Assembly (NCBI RefSeq): GCF_003697165.2
Contig: NZ_CP033092.2
Coordinates: forward strand, 3,038,001 to 3,102,000
DNA from: Escherichia coli DSM 30083 = JCM 1649 = ATCC 11775
GTDB taxonomy: Bacteria; Pseudomonadota; Gammaproteobacteria; Enterobacterales; Enterobacteriaceae
DNA: 64,000 bases
Direction of reading: 5' to 3'
Shown: in pieces, positions 42,222 to 52,869 of the stretch
How the letters are laid out: each line of letters starts with the position of its first letter
How positions within the stretch are numbered: position 1 is the stretch's first letter
Translations under genes and position numbers: made by a program
The notes under the pieces: generated by a model
The model's input: only the letters and a program-made list of their open reading frames with translations
What the model was told of the DNA's origin: nothing
Databases searched by the model: none

Positions 42222-43003
42222 ACTTTATCCTTGCTCTGCGGTTTGCGCGCGGTGACATGAATATAACGCCCCAGGGTAATATACGGTTCCTGACGGCAAT
42301 AACGCGTTTCTAATTCAAGTAATGCTTCATAGCAGTCGCGCTGCTGGTGCTTCTCGCGCAGATAATCATGAAACACGCGAACGCCTGTCTTACCCATAAT
42401 TTGCCAACCAGCTTCTTCCAGCCACAGATAAACCTGCGCCGGGTCGCGTGGATAATCTGGCGAAAGCGTCCGTTTTTTCTTTTTCGGCATTCCCGCCTGC
42501 ACGTAATCAAAATTCCCGGCGACCATGTTATGCATCAACAAACCATGCGCATTGTAGAACATTAACGACAACACGCCGCCTGGACGCAACACTGACCACA
42601 GGGTCTGTAATACGCTGCGGGGATCGGCCACCCACTCGAGCACCGCATGGAACAATATCAGATCAACGGGCGTTTCCAAATGCGAAGCAACATCCTGAGC
42701 GGCGCAATGTATAAATTGCATGTTGTCGCTCACACCTTTTGCTTCTGCCGCCTGTTTTGCGCGGTCGATCATCTGCACAGAAAGATCGCATAAAATGACC
42801 TGATGCCCGCGCTCGGCCATTTTGATTGCGGTCTGCCCTTCTCCACCGCCAGCATCCAGCACACGCAGTTTTTGCGGGCCCATTTCCGCCAGCACGCGAT
42901 CGAGATCCTGCCACAGAATAGCCTGTCGAAGCTGCCCTTTGGTGGTGCCGTAAATGTTACGGGAAAACTTTTCCGCAATATCATCAAAATTGCGATCCTG
43001 CAT
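42218..43003 (-). CDS. cmoM: CmoM, tRNA 5-carboxymethoxyuridine methyltransferase
   Basis: 261 residues from the ATG at 43003 ([19 protein letters not shown]). Class I SAM methyltransferase with motif [20 protein letters not shown]. It methylates cmo5U34 to mcmo5U in a subset of tRNAs. It is the first gene of the mukFEB operon, although no functional tie to condensin is known. Older name smtA. A weak run of purines precedes the start. Confidence 0.94.
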
Positions 43004-43138
43004 TGCTTTCTCCACCGGTTGGCTAAGACGTTTTCTGATAAAGACGCTATTTTGTCACAGCCACGGCGAGAATGAACCCGTCTGGTGTAATATCGCTGGC
43101 GATCCCTTGCTATATGGTCAAAAAAGGAACCAGAAAGG

Positions 43139-43918
43139 ATGCTTTTTACACTGAAAAAAGTGATTGGCAATATGTTGCTGCCACTTCCGCTGATGTTGTT
43201 GATTATTGGCGCTGGCCTGGCGCTGCTGTGGTTTAGCCGTTTTCAAAAAACCGGGAAGATTTTTATTAGCATTGGGTGGCTGGCGCTCTTGTTATTGAGT
43301 TTGCAACCGGTAGCCGACCGCCTGCTGCGTCCCATCGAAAGCACCTATCCGACATGGAATAATTCGCAAAAAGTGGACTATATCGTGGTGCTCGGAGGTG
43401 GTTATACCTGGAACCCGCAGTGGGCACCAAGCTCGAATTTAATCAATAACAGTCTGCCCCGCCTGAATGAAGGTATTCGCTTATGGCGCGAAAATCCGGG
43501 ATCAAAACTGATCTTCACGGGAGGCGTAGCAAAAACCAATACGGTGAGTACAGCCGAAGTAGGTGCAAGAGTTGCGCAATCGCTGGGCGTGCCGCGCGAG
43601 CAAATTATCACTCTGGATTTGCCAAAAGATACCGAAGAAGAAGCTGCGGCAGTGAAACAGGCAATTGGTGACGCCCCTTTCCTGCTGGTGACCTCCGCAT
43701 CACATCTGCCGCGGGCGATAATCTTTTTTCAGCAGGAAGGGCTAAATCCGCTGCCAGCCCCGGCGAATCAGTTGGCCATCGACTCGCCGCTTAATCCGTG
43801 GGAACGGGCAATCCCTTCTCCGGTTTGGTTGATGCATAGCGATCGTGTTGGCTATGAAACGCTTGGCCGCATCTGGCAGTGGCTAAAAGGTTCGTCAGGC
43901 GAGCCACGGCAAGAGTGA
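43139..43918 (+). CDS. elyC: ElyC, DUF218 envelope biogenesis protein
   Basis: 259 residues. Two N-terminal membrane helices (about 12-30 and 37-57) are followed by a periplasmic DUF218 domain with DYIVVLGGGYTWNP, SKLIFTGGVAKTNTVSTAE and VTSASHLPRA motifs. ElyC is needed for normal peptidoglycan assembly at low temperature and affects undecaprenyl-phosphate use; biochemical activity is unsettled. AGAAAGG precedes the ATG. Divergent from cmoM; its 3' end overlaps ycbJ on the other strand by 24 nt. Older name ycbC. Confidence 0.93.
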   Translation: MLFTLKKVIGNMLLPLPLMLLIIGAGLALLWFSRFQKTGKIFISIGWLALLLLSLQPVADRLLRPIESTYPTWNNSQKVDYIVVLGGGYTWNPQWAPSSNLINNSLPRLNEGIRLWRENPGSKLIFTGGVAKTNTVSTAEVGARVAQSLGVPREQIITLDLPKDTEEEAAAVKQAIGDAPFLLVTSASHLPRAIIFFQQEGLNPLPAPANQLAIDSPLNPWERAIPSPVWLMHSDRVGYETLGRIWQWLKGSSGEPRQE

Positions 43919-44788
43919 TTTTGATGCCAGATCGAAGTTACGCCGACTAAATCGTCCGGTGTTGACCAGTTGCGCAACTTCATCCCATAACACATACAAC
44001 CAACGCCGCCAGATGAACGACTCCGCCACTGGCGCGCGTTGCAGATAACTCCAGAGCAAATCTTCCGCCAGAGAATTATCCATTAGTCGGAACAGTTCGT
44101 ATTCTCGCGGTGCCCAAAGCATTAGTCCCGGTCCGACCATCGCCAGTAACTGATCGCTGCGCGAATCTTTCAGCATGCTACGTAAACAGAAGTTACCGTG
44201 AATCAGTACACAATTGTCGTTAAAGCCTTCAAATAATGCCGGGAGACATTCGCGAGTGCGAAACAGGATCCGCTTATCCTGCATCGTTAGACCGGTGTTA
44301 TTGAACTGATTGAGCGTGGTCCATAGCACTTCAACATGTTGCCGGTACCATGAGGGCCAGAAATTTTCCTGAGTATTGTCGACCGCGCCGACGCAACCAC
44401 GACTGTCCTGACGGTGCCAGGCCAGTAAGGCTTCAACGATTTGATCTTTGAGTTGTTCCCAGCGTTCTGGTGTTCGGGCTGGTGCCTCCACCGAAACACC
44501 ACGCATTCGCTCCAGTAGCAGGACATCGGGGCCGGGGTGTTCTTCATGCGTCATCACACCATAAATAGTCGGCATACGGACAGTCCCACTTCTTGCCAGC
44601 ATGGTGGTTTTCCATGCCAGTTGTCGGGCTTTTCCGGGCGCACTAAAGCTTCTTGCCATTAACGGCATTGGGTTTCCCTGGCTGTCATACAAAGCCCACA
44701 ACGCCGTATCCGCTTTTTCATTGACGCACTCAATACGACTGAGTTTTTCGCCCAGTAAATGGCTTAATTCGGCACGCAGCTGTTCCAT
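43895..44788 (-). CDS. ycbJ: YcbJ, uncharacterised APH/kinase-like protein
   Basis: 297 residues, no signal or membrane segment. The sequence has features of the aminoglycoside-phosphotransferase/choline-kinase fold: a beta-rich N-lobe, an invariant-like Glu in DVLLLERMRGVSVEAP (about 104), and a catalytic-loop-like CVLIHGNFCLRSML (about 192-205), where typical kinases have HGDxxxxN. The Asp is replaced by Asn, and the later DFG/DxD-like metal motif is not obvious. It may be a degenerate kinase. Overlaps elyC tail-to-tail by 24 nt. Function unknown. Confidence 0.85.
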   Translation of the reverse strand: MEQLRAELSHLLGEKLSRIECVNEKADTALWALYDSQGNPMPLMARSFSAPGKARQLAWKTTMLARSGTVRMPTIYGVMTHEEHPGPDVLLLERMRGVSVEAPARTPERWEQLKDQIVEALLAWHRQDSRGCVGAVDNTQENFWPSWYRQHVEVLWTTLNQFNNTGLTMQDKRILFRTRECLPALFEGFNDNCVLIHGNFCLRSMLKDSRSDQLLAMVGPGLMLWAPREYELFRLMDNSLAEDLLWSYLQRAPVAESFIWRRWLYVLWDEVAQLVNTGRFSRRNFDLASKSLLPWLA

Positions 44789-44898
44789 TCAGATTACCCT
44801 CATAAAAGCTACTGCTTTCATAATGAGCGCCAATATAAAAGATGTCACCTGAATGAGATCAATTGTTGAAAAGAAAAATTGAGGAAAATCGTAACGGT

Positions 44899-44932
44899 AC
44901 GACACTCCTCCCAAAATTGGCTGGAGTGTCGT
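44899..44932. repeat. 10-bp perfect inverted repeat after kdsB
   Basis: ACGACACTCC (44899-44908) and GGAGTGTCGT (44923-44932) form a perfect ten-base-pair stem with a 14-nt loop, 10 nt after the kdsB stop on the minus strand. There is no T-run, so it is not a standard terminator; it could protect the 3' end of the lpxK-kdsB region transcript. Confidence 0.7.
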
Positions 44933-44941
44933 GAAGTGAAA

Positions 44942-45867
<926 letters not shown>

Positions 45868-45918
45868 AGTTCCTCCAGATGGATCGGGTTATGAATGCAT
45901 AAATCTTATCATAATCAT

Positions 45919-47151
45919 TTATGCGACGGGGTCTATTTCCCAGCCGGCGCGGCAATCAGTAAAGAGGCCTTGCGGGCAGCGTCCTAATGTCACCCGCGTT
46001 GCCTGCTGCCAGTTAGCGAAATCAGTAATCGCCTGACGTAACCCTTTTTGCAGCGTTGTCGTTGGTTTAATGCCTTCCTGTAACCACAGAGAGATAACTT
46101 CAAGGATGCCTGTCTGGCGATGCATTTTGGCATCCATTCGCCCAACTAATTGCCCACGATGTAATAACGGCAGAACAAAATATCCATACTGGCGTTTCGG
46201 CGCTGGGATATAGCACTCCAGCCGGTAGCTAAAATCAAAAAGCTGCTCCGCGCGTTTGCGATCCCAGACAACAGGATCAAAAGGCGAAAGTACCGCGCTG
46301 TGCGTTGCAGTGAGCTTTCCGGCGAGCGCACGCTCGAGTAGCGGCAGCAAATCAGCATGCAGCCAAAGATTGCCCAATTTTTCAACATGCACAGCAATGA
46401 TTTGCTGCTGTTCAGCCCTCGCTTCACGCCACGCCGCCAGTGCCGGACGTTTTAGCCGGTAGTAATCTGCCAGCCACTGTTCGCGAAATATTCCCAGGCT
46501 ACGCGCACTGTTATCCAGCATGATGATTTCTGCTTCTGCTTGCGAAACGAGATCGCGCTCATCATCCCAGTCAGGCATGACACGGTGAGTTAAATCATAA
46601 ACGCGCTGGAAGTTGCGCCGTTCAATCACCATCACCTTTCCGGCAGTAAATAAACCTTCCAGATGTCGTTTATGCGGCTTCCACTCCCACCAGCCGCTCG
46701 CCCCTTTACGAGGATGCTCAAAATCGGCTGAACGTACCGGCCCCTTATCATGAATATGCTGAATTAACAGTGCAATTTCCGCCGCATGTTCCTGCATCCA
46801 GGCGTCTTTATATTTCCAGCCCATTTTTTCAGGTGCCAGCATGCGGTGGCGAATAAGACGAAAATCGCTACGCGGCATAAAGCAGGCTTCATGCGCCCAG
46901 TATTCCATTAATTCTCCACGCGCCAGAGACTCATCCAGCCACTGCGCAGGATAATCTCCCAGACGGCTGAAAAGCACCAGATATGGGCTACGGACAACAA
47001 TATTGATGGTATCGATTTGCAGCAAGGACATGCGGGAGATCGTTGCCGGAATATCCTCCAACGACGCTCGACGGCGGGGTTTGTTTAACAGGCCTTGCGC
47101 GGCAAGGTGAAGATTACGCGCATCAGCAAGGGAGAGGTGCGGCAGCGACAT
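45919..47151 (-). CDS. ycaQ: YcaQ, DNA interstrand-crosslink glycosylase
   Basis: 410 residues, HTH_42 (AlkX/AlkZ) family with tandem winged-helix domains. The catalytic QxD motif is visible as Gln45 and Asp47 in MSLLQIDTINIV. It removes N7-alkylguanine lesions, including nitrogen-mustard interstrand crosslinks. It lies 36 nt downstream of lpxK and 51 nt upstream of ycaR in a same-strand run, so it is probably part of a longer transcript. Confidence 0.93.
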   Translation of the reverse strand: MSLPHLSLADARNLHLAAQGLLNKPRRRASLEDIPATISRMSLLQIDTINIVVRSPYLVLFSRLGDYPAQWLDESLARGELMEYWAHEACFMPRSDFRLIRHRMLAPEKMGWKYKDAWMQEHAAEIALLIQHIHDKGPVRSADFEHPRKGASGWWEWKPHKRHLEGLFTAGKVMVIERRNFQRVYDLTHRVMPDWDDERDLVSQAEAEIIMLDNSARSLGIFREQWLADYYRLKRPALAAWREARAEQQQIIAVHVEKLGNLWLHADLLPLLERALAGKLTATHSAVLSPFDPVVWDRKRAEQLFDFSYRLECYIPAPKRQYGYFVLPLLHRGQLVGRMDAKMHRQTGILEVISLWLQEGIKPTTTLQKGLRQAITDFANWQQATRVTLGRCPQGLFTDCRAGWEIDPVA

Positions 47152-47187
47152 TCATGACTCCATCAATCGAACGCTGCCGCGGCGTAA

Positions 47188-48174
47188 CTAGTGGCCAGAA
47201 GCCAGCGAGGTTAGTTGCGCAAGCAGTTTCGCTGGTTCATCACCTGAAAGCTGTGCGTCTACAGGCAAATACCACCAATTTTCTTCTGCAAAGGCCCGGC
47301 ATTTCACCGCATCTTTTTCAGTCATTACCAGCGTTTGTCCGGCGCTTACCAACGCGCTGACATCCGCATGATTCAAAGACTGATGATCGGCCAGCGGTAC
47401 ACATTTTTCCGGTTGTACGCCGCACATCTTCAGCGTGGCAAAAAAGCGCGGCGGATGCCCAATCCCCGCAATCGCCACCACATGTTCAAGCTGAGCAACG
47501 TCACAACGCGTACCGGTACGTAAATTCACCGCCTGACCCGGCAGCAGATGCATGGGGATTTCACCGCTGCGGGGGACACCGCCGTTGACGATTACCGCAT
47601 CAACCGACTTTAAGCGCCCCGCTCGCTCACGCATTGGCCCCGCCGGCAACCACCAGCCATTGCCAAAGCGACGCACACCATCAATAACGACAATTTCCAC
47701 ATCACGCGCCAGACGATAATGCTGTAAACCATCGTCGGTTACGATGATCTGCACATCAGGGTGTTGCGCCAGAATGGCTTTTACCGCGTCAGAACGCACG
47801 GGAGAAACCGCAACAGGTGCGCCAGTGCGTTGATAAATCAACACAGGTTCATCACCCGCCTGTGCTGTGGTGGTATCTGCCGACAATAACAGCGGATAAG
47901 ATTCAGCCTTACCACCATATCCCCGCGATACAACCCCCACGCGAATACCGCGCTGTTGCAGCTGTTCCACCAGCCAGACAACGACCGGGGTTTTTCCGTT
48001 GCCGCCTGCGGTGAGATTACCAACCACGACAACCGGTACGGGGGCACGCCAGGCGCGCTTCAGTTTTAGTTTATAGCAAAGACGGATCGCGCCACTCACC
48101 AGGCCATACAACCAGGAGAGTGGCAGCAATAGCCGCCATAAAGGGGATTCACCAGACCAGATTTTTTCGATCAT
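47188..48174 (-). CDS. lpxK: LpxK, tetraacyldisaccharide 4'-kinase
   Basis: 328 residues. The N-terminal hydrophobic helix (about 15-35) docks it on the inner membrane, and the P-loop is [16 protein letters not shown] (about 50-65). It phosphorylates the 4' position of the lipid A disaccharide precursor to lipid IVA. Its ATG overlaps the msbA stop (ATGA), so kinase and lipid A flippase are translationally coupled. Confidence 0.98.
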   Translation of the reverse strand: MIEKIWSGESPLWRLLLPLSWLYGLVSGAIRLCYKLKLKRAWRAPVPVVVVGNLTAGGNGKTPVVVWLVEQLQQRGIRVGVVSRGYGGKAESYPLLLSADTTTAQAGDEPVLIYQRTGAPVAVSPVRSDAVKAILAQHPDVQIIVTDDGLQHYRLARDVEIVVIDGVRRFGNGWWLPAGPMRERAGRLKSVDAVIVNGGVPRSGEIPMHLLPGQAVNLRTGTRCDVAQLEHVVAIAGIGHPPRFFATLKMCGVQPEKCVPLADHQSLNHADVSALVSAGQTLVMTEKDAVKCRAFAEENWWYLPVDAQLSGDEPAKLLAQLTSLASGH

Positions 48175-49919
48175 TGGCCAAACTGCATTTTGTGAAGTTG
48201 CGCGTAAACGCCACGGTGCTCAAGCAAATCGTTATGCGTACCGCGTTCCACAATGACACCATCCTCGACAACCACGATTTCGTCTGCCTTTTCAATGGTA
48301 GACAAGCGGTGGGCAATCACCAGAGAGGTACGGTTTTTCTGCAACTCATCCAGTGCCGCCTGAATCGCACGTTCGGATTCGGTATCCAACGCCGAGGTAG
48401 CTTCGTCCAGAATCAGTATCGGGCTATCACGCAACAAGGCTCGAGCGATAGCAATACGCTGACGCTGACCGCCAGAGAGCAACACGCCGTTTTCACCAAT
48501 GACTGTATCGAGACCGTTATCCATCTTATTGATGAAGTCCATGGCGTAGGCCATACGCGCAGCTTCTTCAATTTGCTCACGGCTGTACTGTTCAGTCCTT
48601 GCGTAAGCAATGTTGTTGGCAACCGTATCGTTAAACAGATGGACATTCTGCGACACCAGAGCAACCTGGTTACGTAACGACGCCAGGGTATACTCGCGCA
48701 GATCGTGACCATCCATCAGGATTTCGCCTTCATCAATATCGTAAAAACGTGTGATTAGGCTGGCGATGGTTGATTTACCTGAACCAGATCGTCCAACCAG
48801 AGCAACCGTCTTCCCTGCCGGAATTTTCAGGTTGATGTTACGCAATGCGGGCACATCACGTCCCGGATAAGTAAAGGTGACATTGCGAAACTCCACGTCG
48901 CCAGTCGCACGCTCGATCACGCGCTTACCTTCGTCTTTCTCCTGCTCACTGTCCAGAATGGTAAACAGCGTCTGACAAGCCGCCATACCGCGCTGGAACT
49001 GGGCGTTAACGTTGGTCAGCGATTTCAGCGGACGCATAAGTGCAATCATTGAAGAGAAAACAACGGTAATCGTACCGGCAGTCAGGCTATCCATGACACT
49101 TGGGAAGCTTGCCGCATACAGAACAAACGCCAGCGCCAAAGAGGCGATCAGCTGAATGATCGGATCAGAGATGGAAGAGGCTGAAACCATTTTCATCCCC
49201 TGAAGACGCATTCGGTTGCTGACTTTATCGAAGCGTTTCGTTTCCACTTCCTGACCACCGAAAATCAATACTTCTTTATGGCCTTTCAGCATTTGTTCGG
49301 CGCTGGTGGTCACCTGCCCCATGGTGTTCTGCATGTTTTTACTGATGTTGCGAAAACGCTTCGATACAACGCGAATCGCAATCGAAACAATCGGTGCCAG
49401 CACAATCAAAATGATCGACAGTTGCCAACTGTAATAGAACATCATGATGAACAGGCCGATGATCGACGCACCTTCACGCACAACAGTAATCAGTGCGCCG
49501 GAAGAAGAAGAAGCGACCTGTTCGGAATCGTAGGTGATACGTGACAACAGCGTACCCGTTGACTGTTTGTCAAAGAATGAAACCGGCATTCCCATCATGT
49601 GACCAAACAGGCGGCGACGCATAGTCATTACCACCTTTCCTGATACCCAGGAGATACAGTAGCTGGAGATATAGCTGGTGATACCACGTAAAATCATCAG
49701 CCCGATCACCACCAGCGGCATCCACATCAGCACGGAGCGATCTGTTTTACCAAAGCCATCATCAAGAAGTGGCTTAAGGAGCGATAACATGAAGGTATCG
49801 CTGGCTGCGTTGAGGATTAACGCTACGCCCGCCACGATCAGACCCGCTTTAAAAGGCGCAATGGTTGGCCACAGTCGGCGGAACGTCTGCCACGTAGAGA
49901 GATCTTTGTCGTTATGCAT
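48171..49919 (-). CDS. msbA: MsbA, lipid A/LPS core ABC flippase
   Basis: 582 residues: six-helix type IV exporter membrane domain (about 1-320) fused to an ABC domain with Walker [10 protein letters not shown] (near residue 380), signature [15 protein letters not shown], Walker [14 protein letters not shown] and switch [14 protein letters not shown]. Homodimer in the inner membrane that flips core-lipid A to the periplasmic face; essential. It lies 36 nt after ycaI on the same strand and overlaps lpxK. Confidence 0.99.
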   Translation of the reverse strand: MHNDKDLSTWQTFRRLWPTIAPFKAGLIVAGVALILNAASDTFMLSLLKPLLDDGFGKTDRSVLMWMPLVVIGLMILRGITSYISSYCISWVSGKVVMTMRRRLFGHMMGMPVSFFDKQSTGTLLSRITYDSEQVASSSSGALITVVREGASIIGLFIMMFYYSWQLSIILIVLAPIVSIAIRVVSKRFRNISKNMQNTMGQVTTSAEQMLKGHKEVLIFGGQEVETKRFDKVSNRMRLQGMKMVSASSISDPIIQLIASLALAFVLYAASFPSVMDSLTAGTITVVFSSMIALMRPLKSLTNVNAQFQRGMAACQTLFTILDSEQEKDEGKRVIERATGDVEFRNVTFTYPGRDVPALRNINLKIPAGKTVALVGRSGSGKSTIASLITRFYDIDEGEILMDGHDLREYTLASLRNQVALVSQNVHLFNDTVANNIAYARTEQYSREQIEEAARMAYAMDFINKMDNGLDTVIGENGVLLSGGQRQRIAIARALLRDSPILILDEATSALDTESERAIQAALDELQKNRTSLVIAHRLSTIEKADEIVVVEDGVIVERGTHNDLLEHRGVYAQLHKMQFGQ

Positions 49920-49955
49920 TCAAAAAACCAGCATTTGTTGAAATAGCCGCATATT

Positions 49956-52220
49956 CTACCCGTTATCCACTGGCACGCCAAACCACTGATGATACCAACG
50001 AGGTAAAATTTGCTCTCTGAGGCTGCTAATCCGCCAGCCTTGCGCTGAAAAATTGACCGTTATTTGACCCTGATGTGGAGTATCAAGCCACTTATAGCCC
50101 TGTTGTTGATAGCGATGTTTAACTTTGCTTGAGGGCAGTCGCCATGCGTTATAGCGCGATGCCGATGCGAGTGCCACTTTTCCATTCACTCGCTGAATTA
50201 ATGGCAACGATGATGAGGTATTACTGCCATGGTGAGGTACCTGAAGTAATGTTGCCTGCATTTGCTGCCAGTAACGGCTTAGCATCTTTTGTTCAGCGGG
50301 GGCTTCAATATCACCGGTTAGAAGAATGCTATTCGTCCCGTCATCAATCTTAACCACACAGGAATGGTTATTTCCTTTATCGTTGCTACCTTGTAAAGGC
50401 CAGTGCGCGCTGAAACGCAATCCTTGCCATTGCCACGCTTCGCCACGCACACAGGGCTGATGATGTTCCCAGTTTAACGGACTTCGGATCCATAACATCG
50501 GCCATGTGTGCAATATTGAGTCCAGCCCTCCCCGGTGATCCAGATGTTCATGACTCAAAATAACGCCTTCCGGTTCAAGATTATGCCAGTGGAGCCAGGG
50601 GATAATCAGTTGTTGCCCACTATCCCCTTCGGGCCAGGCCAGTCCCGTGTCATAGAGAATCGCTTTGCCGTTTCGCGCAATGACCATTGCCAGCCCTTGC
50701 CCGACATCAAGCATGTACACTTGCCACTCGTCAGGTCGAGGTTTTTGCCACAGCGGCAAGCACATCAGCAAGCCTACAGCCACACACATTGCTGGCAACG
50801 TTCGCCAGGCGTTTAATCGCCATACCACCAGTAAGAACCATGGGGAAAATGTTAGCCATTGCCAACGTTCAGCAATGTTGATCCACCCTTCCGGCAAACT
50901 CTTTAACCCCCAGAAAAGTAAAGCCAAAGACCGGTCGGCAAGAAACCATAACCCTTGTTCCAGAATAAACGGCCCGCTTAAATGCACAACCATCGCGGCG
51001 AGAATCAACGGAACCGTGATAAATGTCACCAGGGGAATTGCAAAAAGATTTGCAATAAACGAGGTCAGACTAATGCCATGAAATATGACAATTTGCACGG
51101 GCATAAGCAGGAGGGTGATTCCCAGTTGCAGATGGATGAGGGAAACAACCGCGCGCAATACCGGCGGCAGCTGCCACTCCGGACAGGGAAACCACTGATA
51201 CCAAAAAATCAGTGCCGCGACCGCAGCGGCAGATAGCCATAAACTTTGCGAGAGAATGGCAACAGGATCCATCAGCAAAATTGCCGCCAGACAACATATC
51301 CATACATCCCAGCCACTCCATTGTCGTCCACTTAACTTAAGCATTCCCCAAATGGCAAGCGCCACCACGGTACGCAATGCAGGAGGTTGCATTCCCGTAA
51401 GCCAGGCATAAAAAGCAGCACAGCAGATTCCACCAATTAATGGCATTTGCCAGTGGATCCAGCACCCAGGCAGAAAAACTTGCCCACCGCGAATGAGTCC
51501 TGCAGCCAGCAACGCCGCAAAAGCGATGTGCAATCCTGATATCGCCATTAAATGCGCCGTTCCAGTATCACGCATGATATTTTTGATTTCTTTGGGGACG
51601 GATAACCGTTCCCCTATACCTAATCCAAGAATAACCGCGTTCCACATATAGGGTTGCAGCGTTGTTTGTAGTGACGCCAGATACTGTGCACGCAGGCTAC
51701 AATTCGGTTCAATGACACTTGCCTGCAGAAAACGGCCGGTGAGCGGTTGATGCTGGGCAATGGCATAACGCTGGCTATCAAAGCCGCCATCATTAAGTTG
51801 ACCATGAACTGCACGAACTTTGAGTTTCATTGACCATACTTGTCCGGCACAAACCGCTTGCGGAAGATATTCGCCATACAGTACGAGGCCTGGCGCAGGG
51901 AATATACGTCGACCTTGTAGATGAGTAATTTGACCGTAATGAGTGGTCATGCCGTCAGTAGCAATGATCTCAACAATTGCATCCTGCGTCGCGCCAGTTA
52001 AGGTTTCTCCTGCCCACAAAATTTGCTTTGCTGCTAATATGCCCCAAACGAAAAACAGCAACGTCAGCGCGATATAACGGACGGTTTTAACAGGGATAAA
52101 TGCCAGTACACAGGCGAAGAGAGTCAGAAACGCAAGGGTTACTGTCCCAGGCAATTGGGGCAAAATCAGCAACGGAAAAATTCCGCAAATTATGCATACG
52201 CCGACTGTCGTTATTTTCAT
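49956..52220 (-). CDS. ycaI: YcaI, ComEC/Rec2-family DNA-uptake channel homologue
   Basis: 754 residues from the ATG at 52220 (MKITTVGVCIICGIFPLL); ten upstream in-frame codons are left out because an AGGGAGGGTGC ribosome site precedes the chosen ATG. An N-terminal OB-like periplasmic domain, the Competence transmembrane domain (about 215-480, several helices with TAHLMAISGLHIAF) and a C-terminal metallo-beta-lactamase domain (HEHLDHRGGLDSIL, LLTGDIE, VPHHGSN) occur in the usual order. Full length with intact motifs. In competent bacteria it carries single-stranded DNA across the inner membrane. Confidence 0.95.
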   Translation of the reverse strand: MKITTVGVCIICGIFPLLILPQLPGTVTLAFLTLFACVLAFIPVKTVRYIALTLLFFVWGILAAKQILWAGETLTGATQDAIVEIIATDGMTTHYGQITHLQGRRIFPAPGLVLYGEYLPQAVCAGQVWSMKLKVRAVHGQLNDGGFDSQRYAIAQHQPLTGRFLQASVIEPNCSLRAQYLASLQTTLQPYMWNAVILGLGIGERLSVPKEIKNIMRDTGTAHLMAISGLHIAFAALLAAGLIRGGQVFLPGCWIHWQMPLIGGICCAAFYAWLTGMQPPALRTVVALAIWGMLKLSGRQWSGWDVWICCLAAILLMDPVAILSQSLWLSAAAVAALIFWYQWFPCPEWQLPPVLRAVVSLIHLQLGITLLLMPVQIVIFHGISLTSFIANLFAIPLVTFITVPLILAAMVVHLSGPFILEQGLWFLADRSLALLFWGLKSLPEGWINIAERWQWLTFSPWFLLVVWRLNAWRTLPAMCVAVGLLMCLPLWQKPRPDEWQVYMLDVGQGLAMVIARNGKAILYDTGLAWPEGDSGQQLIIPWLHWHNLEPEGVILSHEHLDHRGGLDSILHTWPMLWIRSPLNWEHHQPCVRGEAWQWQGLRFSAHWPLQGSNDKGNNHSCVVKIDDGTNSILLTGDIEAPAEQKMLSRYWQQMQATLLQVPHHGSNTSSSLPLIQRVNGKVALASASRYNAWRLPSSKVKHRYQQQGYKWLDTPHQGQITVNFSAQGWRISSLREQILPRWYHQWFGVPVDNG

Positions 52221-52374
52221 GCACCCTCCCTGTTTATAGAAAGTGTGCAACTTTGTTGAACGGTTGTCTGGTGGGAGTTTTGCGTTCCCCGAGGCACGTT
52301 CAGAAGAATTTAACGATAGGGTGAAAACTGCTCAAAACTCTGCGAGGCAGCTTCCAGTTCCAGATTAGAGAAAT

Positions 52375-52400
52375 GAAAAAAGCACCCGACAGGTGCTTTT
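52375..52400 (-). terminator. ihfB rho-independent terminator
   Basis: On the minus strand AGCACC/GGGTGCT (52381-52397) with a short loop is followed by seven T. It lies about 27 nt after the ihfB stop, before ycaI. Confidence 0.92.
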
Positions 52401-52425
52401 CTCGCGTTCAAGTTTGAGTAAAAAC

Positions 52426-52710
52426 TTAACCGTAAATATTGGCGCGATCGCGCAGTTCTTTACCTGGTTTAAAGTGAGGAACGTATTTTCCTTCCAGTTC
52501 TACTTTATCGCCAGTCTTCGGATTACGTCCGGTACGTGGTGCGCGGTAGTGCAAAGAGAAACTGCCGAAACCGCGGATTTCAATACGCTCGCCCTGCGCA
52601 AGAGTCGAGGCCATATGCTCCAGCATCTCTTTTACTGCATCTTCAACCGTCTTGGCGGGAATGTGCGATTGCTGGGTGGCAAGTCTTTCTATCAATTCTG
52701 ACTTGGTCAT
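52426..52710 (-). CDS. ihfB: IHF beta subunit
   Basis: 94 residues, HU/IHF family: N-terminal helices ([18 protein letters not shown]), a DNA-intercalating beta-arm with [11 protein letters not shown] (Pro near 65) and C-terminal [16 protein letters not shown]. Pairs with IhfA to bend DNA at specific sites. AGGAATC precedes the ATG. It lies 159 nt after rpsA with a hairpin between and may be read from both rpsA and its own promoter. Confidence 0.99.
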
Positions 52711-52763
52711 GATTCCTCCGGTTCCTTAAAGGCAAATTAAGCGGCTGCTGTTGCTGCATTGAT

Positions 52764-52787
52764 TAAGGGCGGCCGTAGCCGCCCTTA
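52764..52787 (-). repeat. rpsA-ihfB intercistronic hairpin
   Basis: AAGGGCGGC/GCCGCCCTT (stem of nine to ten base pairs, four-base loop) lies between rpsA and ihfB. No T-run follows on either strand, so it is more likely a processing or mRNA-stability structure than a terminator. Confidence 0.7.
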
Positions 52788-52869
52788 GTGCTTGATTACA
52801 GGACGAAACCTGCAATCTGTCAAGTAAACTCAACAAACTTCGGAATAAAAATCCCGAAGAGTCAGAGAA

